Shown here piece after piece: positions 17,909 through 24,736 of a stretch of 64,000 nucleotides of DNA (position 1 is the stretch's first letter; every line of letters begins with the position of its first letter). The notes under the pieces were generated by a model. The model was not told where the DNA came from. It saw only the letters and a program-made list of their open reading frames with translations, and did not search any database. The stretch is from Flavisolibacter amylovorans (lineage in GTDB: Bacteria > Bacteroidota > Bacteroidia > Chitinophagales > Chitinophagaceae): assembly GCF_039541815.1 (NCBI RefSeq), contig NZ_BAABGY010000005.1:1-64000 (forward strand), read 5' to 3'. The translations under genes and the position numbers were made by a program.

Positions 17909-18703
17909 ATGCAGCCACGTTCACTTCTTCGGAGCCTCCTCGCGTTATCCTGCTTTGTGCAAGGATGCTTTTTTGCGGAGGATTCTACAAAGCCGGTACC
18001 GGCGGGAACAGGCAAGGAAGCGCCCGCTCCGGACTGGGCATTTTCGAACGGGGAACTGTGGCGCCTTTTGCAGGCACCCGGTGATACGACAACGTTGAAG
18101 ATCCCGGTCACAGGCAGCATCACGGTAGACTTGCAGCTTACACTGCTTGGACCCCTGACGGAGTTTGCGCAAATGGCCTTTACCGTTTACTACCCCGATG
18201 GCAAAACCGAAACCCTCCGGATGAGTGAATCCTACGGTGGCTGGAATAGAGGTCGCCGCCGCCCCTGTATACAGGCCGCTGACCTGAATTTCGATGGGCA
18301 CAATGATCTCCTGCTTTTCAACAACTCAGGGGCGATCAACGTCTGGTACGATTGCTGGCTCTGGAACCCAGCCAGCAGGCGCTACGAGTTCAGCGAAGAC
18401 CTGTCGGCGGCGTCTTGCCTGTCGGTGGACCCGATCCGCCGGGAGCTCGGTAGTTATTACCGGTTTGGTGCCTGCGAGGAGTCGGCCTCTTTTTGCCGCT
18501 GGTCCGGTACGCAGCTGCTTCCGGTAAGGTATTTCTACAAGGAGCAGCGGTGGGCTGCAGACAGCACGCGCGAATGCATCACCTTCGAAAAGGTACTGGA
18601 GGGCAAGCATTGGGTCGCGCGCCCGATCGAGGCAGGTGATAGCTCCGTCTTGGAACTGTACGATGCACGGGGCTGGGGAGTGCAGCCGGCGACGGTAGAA
18701 TAG
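17909..18703 (+). CDS. Lipoprotein of the XAC2610-related type
   Basis: The 264-residue product starts with a lipoprotein signal (MQPRSLLRSLLALSCFVQGC, Cys at about residue 20). The body contains AADLNFDGHNDLLLFN, followed by a YDCWLWNP segment, a DP...REL strand and a CxW/RYFYKEQ stretch, the pattern of XAC2610-related beta-propeller-like proteins that begin with an FG-GAP style calcium turn (DLNFDGHND). The function of that group is poorly known. The start at 17909 is the one that gives the lipobox; upstream codons overlap the sucAB terminator. It precedes the rRNA methyltransferase by 38 bases, but that gene seems to have its own promoter box. Confidence 0.6.
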   Translation: MQPRSLLRSLLALSCFVQGCFFAEDSTKPVPAGTGKEAPAPDWAFSNGELWRLLQAPGDTTTLKIPVTGSITVDLQLTLLGPLTEFAQMAFTVYYPDGKTETLRMSESYGGWNRGRRRPCIQAADLNFDGHNDLLLFNNSGAINVWYDCWLWNPASRRYEFSEDLSAASCLSVDPIRRELGSYYRFGACEESASFCRWSGTQLLPVRYFYKEQRWAADSTRECITFEKVLEGKHWVARPIEAGDSSVLELYDARGWGVQPATVE

Positions 18704-18741
18704 CAAGCCGTTGCGGCTGATTTTACAGCACCTTTGTACGC

Positions 18742-19905
18742 ATGAAAATCGAGGCTTACGTTCGCTCCGCTGCCACCTTGCTCGGCCAGTACGATGGCGC
18801 GGTGCCGTTCGCATCCTGGCTCAAGGAATATTTCCGCAAGGAGAAAAAGTTCGGCTCGCGCGACCGCCGGATGGTGAGCACATTGTGCTATGCCTACTTG
18901 CGGCTCGGCGGACTATTCTCAGAACGATCGGCGGAAGAGCGGATCGCGCTCGGCTGGCTGCTGACGGAGCAGGACCCGGCTTCGCCGCTCTGGGCCTGGA
19001 AGCCGGAGTGGGCGCTGCTCCCGGACCGTAATTCTACGGAACGGCTGCAAGCGATCGATCCCGATGCCGACCCGCTGGCCATCTTCCCGCTGCACCGGCA
19101 CCTGAGCCGGGAGATCGACAGCAAGGCCTTTTCGGCGGCGCACCTTGTGCAGCCATCCGTATTTCTGCGGCTGCGCCCGGGGCAGGAGGAGCCCGTGAAG
19201 CGGAAGCTCGACGCCGGCGGCATCCCGTTAACGGTGATCAACGATCATTGCCTGGAAGTGCCGCAGGGAAGTAAGGTCGATGCCGTGATCGAGCTGGACC
19301 GCGAGGCGATCGTGCAGGACCGCAATTCGCAGCGGGTGCCGGAGCAACTGATGGAGGCCGTTCCGGTAGGGAAGAAGTTTACGCTTTGGGATTGCTGCGC
19401 GGCCTCAGGCGGCAAGTCGATCCTGGCCTGGGACCATTGGTCAGACGTACAGCTCACCGCATCCGACATCCGCGAAACCATCCTCCACAACCTGCGGCAG
19501 CGCTTCAAACGCGCGGGCATTTCGAACTATCAAAGCTTTGTGGCCGATGTGGCGGCTGCCGGGTTCAATAGTCGTCGTTACTACGACGCTGTTCTCTGCG
19601 ATGCGCCCTGCTCGGGCTCGGGCACCTGGGGCCGCACGCCGGAGCAGCTCGCCTTTTTCCCCGAAAGTCGCATCGCGCATTATACCGACCTGCAGCGGCG
19701 CATCGCCGCCAATGCAGCGCGCTTTCTCAAGCCGGGTGGCTACCTGCTGTACAGCACTTGCTCCGTATTCACCGAAGAGAATGAAGCCGTGGTGGCATAC
19801 CTGCAGCAAGAGGGGGGCCTTACGTTGCGTTCGATGAAGTACTATAAAGGCTATGATGAGAAGGCCGACACACTGTTTGCGGCGCTCCTGGTTCGTCAAT
19901 TTTAA
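18742..19905 (+). CDS. RsmB/NOP-family rRNA (cytosine-5) methyltransferase
   Basis: The 387-residue protein has an N-terminal NusB/RsmB-like helical part, then a Rossmann methyltransferase: SAM-binding WDCCAASGGKS, acidic SDIRE, the motif IV catalytic-release cysteine in DAPCSGSG, and the motif VI nucleophile in STCSVFTEEN. It methylates C5 of a cytosine in RNA, most likely 16S rRNA, though the exact site cannot be read from sequence. A one-mismatch -7 box (CACCTTTG) ends 7 bases before the ATG, so the mRNA is nearly leaderless. A strong bidirectional terminator follows. Confidence 0.9.
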   Translation: MKIEAYVRSAATLLGQYDGAVPFASWLKEYFRKEKKFGSRDRRMVSTLCYAYLRLGGLFSERSAEERIALGWLLTEQDPASPLWAWKPEWALLPDRNSTERLQAIDPDADPLAIFPLHRHLSREIDSKAFSAAHLVQPSVFLRLRPGQEEPVKRKLDAGGIPLTVINDHCLEVPQGSKVDAVIELDREAIVQDRNSQRVPEQLMEAVPVGKKFTLWDCCAASGGKSILAWDHWSDVQLTASDIRETILHNLRQRFKRAGISNYQSFVADVAAAGFNSRRYYDAVLCDAPCSGSGTWGRTPEQLAFFPESRIAHYTDLQRRIAANAARFLKPGGYLLYSTCSVFTEENEAVVAYLQQEGGLTLRSMKYYKGYDEKADTLFAALLVRQF

Positions 19906-19963
19906 ATAGGCTGCTGTTGCGCATAGCTTTCGCTTGCATTCAAGAGGCTTCGTCAAAAAACGA

Positions 19964-19996
19964 GAAAGGCCGCGAAGCATTGCTTCGCGGCCTTTC
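19964..19996. terminator. Bidirectional terminator between methyltransferase and protease genes
   Basis: A perfect 15-bp stem (GAAAGGCCGCGAAGC with its complement, 3-base loop). The minus strand continues into TCGTTTTTTG, and the plus strand into TTTG, so it can stop both converging transcripts. Confidence 0.88.
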
Positions 19997-20065
19997 TTTG
20001 AAAGATGTATTGTGTAAGGATTTCCGAACTGTGAGCCGCTCCTTCACGATTGACGATTCACGCTC

Positions 20066-22075
20066 TTACAGCTTGATCAACTCGCGCGTGCCGAGCAGCT
20101 GGCCGTTCGCGTACAGCACCACGAAATATTTGCCGGCGGCGAACTGCGACACCGACACGGGGATGTTGGTAGTGCCCGCGGAGAGTGAAAGCTTCCGCTG
20201 CGTAACCAGTTTTCCAGCCGCGTCAGTAACCTGCAAACGCACCTCCTGGAAGGACGAGCGTACTGTGACCCGCACCGAAAAATCATTCCGCGCCGGGTTC
20301 GGTACCAGCACGATGGAGCCGTTGTCGAGGGCCGGGCCGTTGATGCCCGCAGCACTGCAGGCGGCGTCTACATTGACGGTCATTTCGTCGATGATGGCGG
20401 AGGCAGGGTTGGCCGCCGTTGTATCAAACACCTGGCGGATGCGGTAGGTAACGGTTCCGGCCGGTACACCCAGCACCGGGTTGGTAACCGAGTAGCTGCG
20501 GGCCGCGCCGAAGACGGAGCCGCTGCCCGGTTGCGTCAGCACGGTACTGAAGCCCGACTGGCCGGGGATCTTCCGCTCGATCTCGTAACGCATGCCCGAC
20601 ACGTCCTTGCTGGTCCAGGTAATTGCTGTGTTACAGGCATTGCCCAGCAACGCAGTGGCGCTCGAGAACTCTGTCGTCAGGTTCATCAGCGCCAGGCGCA
20701 CGTCGGGAATCCCGTAGCCCACCGTATCGTTGGGTGTGTTGAAGCGGTGACCGGAGCGGCGCAGCGCCTCGAGGATCTTCATATTGTTGTACTCGGGAAA
20801 GCCCTGCCAGAGGCAGGTAACGAGCCCTGCGAGGTTGGGCGTGGCGAAGGAGGTGCCGTTGCCGCCCCCGATAAATCCGCTGGGGTACTGGATGATGGTA
20901 CCGACACCCACCGACACGAGGTCGGGCTTTACCTGGCCATCGGCAGAAGGGCCGCGGCTTGTGAAGGAGGCCGGCGTTCCCGACCCATTGACAGCGCCTA
21001 CGGCGAGCACAGAGTCGCCGTCGGCCGGGGTGATGATGCGGCCCCAGGAGTTGCCGCCTTCGTTGCCGGCGGCATTCACCACCATGATGCCTTTTTTCGC
21101 GGCCAGGTCGGCGCCGATGGCCGGCATCGTGGTGTTGCCGTTCATGTCGGAGAAGGTATGGTTGAACGACCCGTACGGTGCGTCAAAATCATAGTAGCCC
21201 AGCGAAGAGGAGATGAGGTCGCCACCCACCGAGTCGACGCGCTCGGCGCCGCAGACCCAGTTGTGCATCTCGATGGGCGTTTCGGAGCCGGCGTCTTCCG
21301 TGCGGTACAGGTAGAAGTTCGCCTCGGGCGCGGTGCCGACGAAAGTGCCGGGGATATTCGCTGCGATGGTGCTGAGGCAGTTCATGCCGTGGGAGTTGTC
21401 CTCGTTCACGCTGCCGTCGAGGGCTACGAAGTCGTAGACGCCGAGGATCTGGCCGTTGATCCGGATGGAGTCGAGCGAGGGAACGGAGAGGTAGTTCTGG
21501 TAGCCGGCGTCGAGCATGCCGATCACGAAGCCTTCGCCGTGCAGCCCGATGTTGTGCAGGAACTGCCCGTTATGGATACGCACCTGGTTGGCCGACTGAC
21601 CGTAGTTATACACTTCTGCCTCGGTACCCGTGAAGCGGCCGGCAACGGCGCTGCCTTCGGGCTGCGCCAGCTTATCGCGCCGCAGGGGGCTACCGGTGGC
21701 AACACCGAGCCGCGCCGAGACGGCGGCTACCGACTGCACGAAGGGCATGGCATTGATGCGGGCGATCGCTGCCGCATCGGTGGTGCGGATCGACACCTGG
21801 TTGAGCCATTTCGAAGCATTGAGGATCGTAACGTTGGGCACGCTGCGCAGGGAGTCGAGGTAGCGGGGCGTCACCGGAAGGTCGGTGCTGTCGTAGGCGA
21901 TGGCGTAGCGCGTGCGGCGGTCGATGCTGCGCTGCGACAGGTACGTTGCGGGGTTGGCAAGGGAATGCGTGTTGAAGCCCTTGTTGCGGAACTTCACGAG
22001 GTAGCGCGTTTGCGCCTCTGCGCCCAGCAGGGCAAAGAGGCAAGCGAGCAGCAGGAGGGCTTTGTTGTATTTCAT
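20066..22075 (-). CDS. Subtilisin-type (S8) serine protease with T9SS sorting domain
   Basis: The 669-residue protein has a signal peptide (MKYNKALLLLACLFALLGAEAQ), a propeptide-like region, and the S8 triad: Asp189 in GMLDAGYQ, His229 in DNSHGMN, Ser409 in NGTSFATPNLAG, with the oxyanion Asn337 in AAGNEGG. A discoidin/Ig-like spacer follows, and the last 80 residues (VLVPNPARNDFSV ... GKYFVVLYANGQ) are a type A T9SS C-terminal sorting domain. It should be exported through the outer membrane by T9SS. The start at 22075 is the one giving the signal peptide. It lies 8 bases after the stop of the upstream lipoprotein gene, so the two form an operon. Confidence 0.93.
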   Translation of the reverse strand: MKYNKALLLLACLFALLGAEAQTRYLVKFRNKGFNTHSLANPATYLSQRSIDRRTRYAIAYDSTDLPVTPRYLDSLRSVPNVTILNASKWLNQVSIRTTDAAAIARINAMPFVQSVAAVSARLGVATGSPLRRDKLAQPEGSAVAGRFTGTEAEVYNYGQSANQVRIHNGQFLHNIGLHGEGFVIGMLDAGYQNYLSVPSLDSIRINGQILGVYDFVALDGSVNEDNSHGMNCLSTIAANIPGTFVGTAPEANFYLYRTEDAGSETPIEMHNWVCGAERVDSVGGDLISSSLGYYDFDAPYGSFNHTFSDMNGNTTMPAIGADLAAKKGIMVVNAAGNEGGNSWGRIITPADGDSVLAVGAVNGSGTPASFTSRGPSADGQVKPDLVSVGVGTIIQYPSGFIGGGNGTSFATPNLAGLVTCLWQGFPEYNNMKILEALRRSGHRFNTPNDTVGYGIPDVRLALMNLTTEFSSATALLGNACNTAITWTSKDVSGMRYEIERKIPGQSGFSTVLTQPGSGSVFGAARSYSVTNPVLGVPAGTVTYRIRQVFDTTAANPASAIIDEMTVNVDAACSAAGINGPALDNGSIVLVPNPARNDFSVRVTVRSSFQEVRLQVTDAAGKLVTQRKLSLSAGTTNIPVSVSQFAAGKYFVVLYANGQLLGTRELIKL

Positions 22076-22083
22076 GGTCAGGG

Positions 22084-22851
22084 TTAATTGTGATCGATGA
22101 TGCTCCGCTCTACGCCGAAGCCGATGCGGTAGGGGGTGCCGTTCGGGTTGGGCTGGTATTCCCAGAGAATGTAGTTCTGGTAGATCATGCCTACGCCGCG
22201 GGCCCACTGCTCGGTGAGGAAACTGCGGTAGCCAAAGGAGGTCGGGATGGTGATCGGTACGTTGAGCGATTCGTCGACCCCGTTGACGGTAGCTACGTTT
22301 TCGTACACCTGTCCGCGGATGGCTACCGACTCGCCCGACGAGGCGATGGTGAAATCCCAGTCGCCGAAGCCGGGCGCATCATCGTTGCTGAAGTTGTAGA
22401 GCAGGGTATAGGGCTCGGTAGCGAGGAAGCGGTGGCCTTTCCAGGAGGTGCCGGCGGTTACCGGAGTGGCGAGCCGCACGGTGCGCATATTGTCTTCGAT
22501 GCGCTCGAGCGTGCCGTTGGTGAGGGTCACCAGGTAGGTGCCGGCGGGCTCCCAGGCACGGGTGCCGGCCGAGTCGCGGAGCGAGCGGAAGATGCGCCAG
22601 GAGGGGCGGCTGAGGGCATCGGTAACCTGTGCGTCAACCGTATGTTTTTCCTGGTAGCGGTGATTCTCTTGTACGCGGCCCGATTGTACGAACACGGTAG
22701 AGTCGAGCAGGTAGGTGATGTATTTGCCGGGGGCGAGCTGCACGTAGGCGGCAGGCGTCTCCGGCACGAACTCGTCCTTTTTGTCGGTACAGGCGCCCAG
22801 AAGCAGGAGGAGCCCGCAGCAGGACGGTAGGGTTACTTTCATAAGTTTCAT
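22084..22851 (-). CDS. Hypothetical lipoprotein in operon with the S8 protease
   Basis: The product of about 255 residues starts with a lipoprotein signal (LLLLLGAC followed by TDKKDE). No known domain is recognised; the body is beta-rich, with a repeated theme of tyrosine/threonine strands and a C-terminal YQNYILWEYQP segment. Either ATG at 22851 or at 22842 could start it, since both keep the lipobox; the first is chosen. It is transcribed just ahead of the secreted protease with an 8-base gap, which suggests a shared role, for example as an inhibitor, chaperone or substrate-binding lipoprotein, but nothing in the sequence proves that. Confidence 0.75.
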   Translation of the reverse strand: MKLMKVTLPSCCGLLLLLGACTDKKDEFVPETPAAYVQLAPGKYITYLLDSTVFVQSGRVQENHRYQEKHTVDAQVTDALSRPSWRIFRSLRDSAGTRAWEPAGTYLVTLTNGTLERIEDNMRTVRLATPVTAGTSWKGHRFLATEPYTLLYNFSNDDAPGFGDWDFTIASSGESVAIRGQVYENVATVNGVDESLNVPITIPTSFGYRSFLTEQWARGVGMIYQNYILWEYQPNPNGTPYRIGFGVERSIIDHN

Positions 22852-22926
22852 GGTATTCAATCCGGATGCCATGGGCTTCCGCGCTTTAAAACTACGCAAA
22901 TCCGGGCACAGGAATGGGGGAGGGAC

Positions 22927-22953
22927 ACGCAGAAAACGCGGAAAACGCGGAAG
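22927..22953. repeat. ACGCGGAAA nonamer tandem array
   Basis: Three in-register copies of a 9-base unit (ACGCAGAAA ACGCGGAAA and ACGCGGAAG). Related units recur at 23222-23275. Confidence 0.85.
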
Positions 22954-23215
22954 AATTTATGTGGGAGTGCCTTTCGCCTGAAACCGGTCGTTTGACTAAA
23001 ACAAAGTTGCTGGTGCCCCATCCCGCTAAAGGCGGTTAACTCATCCGGCGCGGAGTTGCAGGAGAAAACGCGGAAGTGAGCCGCGCTCACCGGTGCTTTG
23101 TCTTTTTGTGAAAGCTTCTTTTAACGGGCTTCGTTTACGAAGCATTTCTGCGTTTTGACGAAAGCGCCATCTCCGGTATGCTTCAGTGTAGCGTGTGCGG
23201 CCAGCGGTCAACGCG

Positions 23216-23275
23216 CAAGAAAAAACGCGGAATACCAGTAAGTATTCCGCGTTTTCTGCGTTTTCTCCGTGCCGT
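23216..23275 (-). terminator. mnmA terminator built from nonamer repeats
   Basis: A 14-bp perfect stem (AAAACGCGGAATAC at 23222-23235 with its complement at 23242-23255) ends in six T residues on the minus strand. The bases between it and the mnmA stop (23256-23272) are in-register ACGCAGAAA-type nonamers, so repeat and terminator are fused. Confidence 0.85.
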
Positions 23276-23276
23276 T

Positions 23277-24371
23277 CTAGTAGCGTTGGATGATGCCGCC
23301 GCCGATGACGTCGTTGCCGTCGTAGAAGACGGCGCTCTGGCCGGGGGCAATGCCCTTGGCGGGCTCGAAGAAGCGTACCGACACGCCGCCTTCCTCTGGG
23401 CGCAGCAGCGACATCGAGCCGGGATCCTTGTAGCGGATCTTGGTGCGGGCCTCGAGCTCGCCGTCAATGCCGTCGTACTTGAGCCAGTTGACCTTGCCCA
23501 CGAACATTGCGTCCTTGTCGAGGTCGGCCTCATCGCCGAGCACCACGGTATTGGTGTCGGGGTCGATGGCGGTGACGTACACGGGCTTGCCGAGGGCGAT
23601 GTCGAGTCCCTTGCGCTGGCCAATGGTATAGAAGGGGTAGCCCTTGTGGCGGCCCAGGATAGTGCCTTCTTTGTCCACGAAGGCGCCGCCGGCCACGCGC
23701 TCCTCGAGCCCGTCCACCTTGCGCTTCAGGAAGCCGCGGTAGTCGTTGTCGGGCACAAAGCAGATCTCGTAGCTCTCGGCCTTTTTGGCCAGCTCGGGGT
23801 AGCCGAAGTCGTGCGCCATCTGGCGGATGGCTGTTTTGCGGTAGGTGCCCAGCGGCAAGAGGGTGCGGCGCAGCAGGTCCTGCTCCAGGCCCCACAGCAC
23901 GTAGCTCTGGTCCTTGGTTTCGTCGATGCCCTTGGATACAAAGAAGCGTCCGTTCGTATGCTGCCCGACCGATGCGTAGTGGCCCGTAGCGATGAAGTCG
24001 CAGCCGAGGGCGTCGGCACGCTTCAGGAGGGCGCGCCACTTGATGTGCGTATTGCAGAGCACGCAGGGGTTGGGGGTGCGGCCGGCGAGGTACTCATCCA
24101 CGAAGTTCTCGACCACGAAGGAGCCGAACTCGTCGCGGATGTCGAGGATGTAATGGGGGAATCCGTGCTCCACGGCCGCCATGCGGGCGTCGTTAAAGGA
24201 GTCTACGTTGCAGCAGCCGGTTTCTTTCCTGGAGCCGCCCGAGGCGGTATAATCCCAGGTCTTCATCGTAATGCCGATGACCTCGTACCCTTCTTCGTGC
24301 AGCATGAGTGCCGCCACGGTGCTGTCGATGCCGCCACTCATGGCGACCAGCACTTTTCCTTTTTTGCTCAT
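23277..24371 (-). CDS. mnmA: tRNA-specific 2-thiouridylase
   Basis: The 364-residue protein shows the PP-loop SGGIDS (residues about 12-17), the two catalytic cysteines in NPCVLCN (about 105) and in the SYEICFVPDND segment (about 205), and the C-terminal beta-barrel. It thiolates U34 of Lys, Glu and Gln tRNAs using ATP and a sulphur relay. Length and order match the family; it reads MSKKGKVLVAMSGG from the start. It has its own promoter about 40 bases upstream and stands alone. Confidence 0.96.
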   Translation of the reverse strand: MSKKGKVLVAMSGGIDSTVAALMLHEEGYEVIGITMKTWDYTASGGSRKETGCCNVDSFNDARMAAVEHGFPHYILDIRDEFGSFVVENFVDEYLAGRTPNPCVLCNTHIKWRALLKRADALGCDFIATGHYASVGQHTNGRFFVSKGIDETKDQSYVLWGLEQDLLRRTLLPLGTYRKTAIRQMAHDFGYPELAKKAESYEICFVPDNDYRGFLKRKVDGLEERVAGGAFVDKEGTILGRHKGYPFYTIGQRKGLDIALGKPVYVTAIDPDTNTVVLGDEADLDKDAMFVGKVNWLKYDGIDGELEARTKIRYKDPGSMSLLRPEEGGVSVRFFEPAKGIAPGQSAVFYDGNDVIGGGIIQRY

Positions 24372-24412
24372 GTTTTTGGTCCGCCCGGGAGTTCAAAGCT
24401 CCGGCCGGGCGG

Positions 24413-24420
24413 CAAAGATA
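24413..24420 (-). promoter_or_regulatory. mnmA promoter, -7 box
   Basis: The minus strand reads TATCTTTG, matching TAnnTTTG. The predicted leader of about 38 bases contains an imperfect hairpin made of CCGCCCG and CGGGCGG (about 24381-24412). Confidence 0.7.
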
Positions 24421-24736
24421 CGGCGGCGCTCCGGTGCCGGCAGCGTTTTAAGAATTTGTAGCGAACGCTATTGTTGGAAGGGCTACGTTGTTCGTCGATA
24501 TTCCCGATCCCTGGCTCCTCTGCAGACGCTTCCACCAAAGAAGGGCTTTAAATTTTTGCATTCTTTTTGCAGTACCCTCAGCCACGATTGTTCCTACGCC
24601 TTCACCGGTGATTTGCTAACCTAAAATGTTGACCGATGAGTGAATAAGCCCTACCCACACCGGCATGCCCATGCCCGAAGCTCCCATTACTTTTCCGCCG
24701 TTCCTGATCTTTTTTGCTAACCTAATCACACCCTAC
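24421..24736. other. Intergenic region upstream of the PKD protein gene
   Basis: No gene or clear repeat array was found. The phrase TTTGCTAACCTAA occurs twice (about 24612 and 24713). An A/T-rich patch near 24550-24580 (TTTAAATTTTTGCATTC) could hold the promoter of the next gene, but no exact TAnnTTTG box is present. Confidence 0.4.

Larger units (their letters stand above)
22852..23276. other. Intergenic region with ACGCGGAAA nonamer arrays
   Basis: No gene is seen here. Nonamers ACGCAGAAA ACGCGGAAA and a third copy lie at 22927-22953, a single AAAACGCGGAAG is at about 23064, and a third cluster merges with the mnmA terminator at 23222-23275. A short inverted GAAGC/GCTTC motif lies around 23110-23145. 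Confidence 0.7.

Noticed and set aside
20531..22087. 518-codon frame antisense to the subtilisin gene
   Set aside because: The protease triad and sorting domain lie on the other strand; this frame has no motif.
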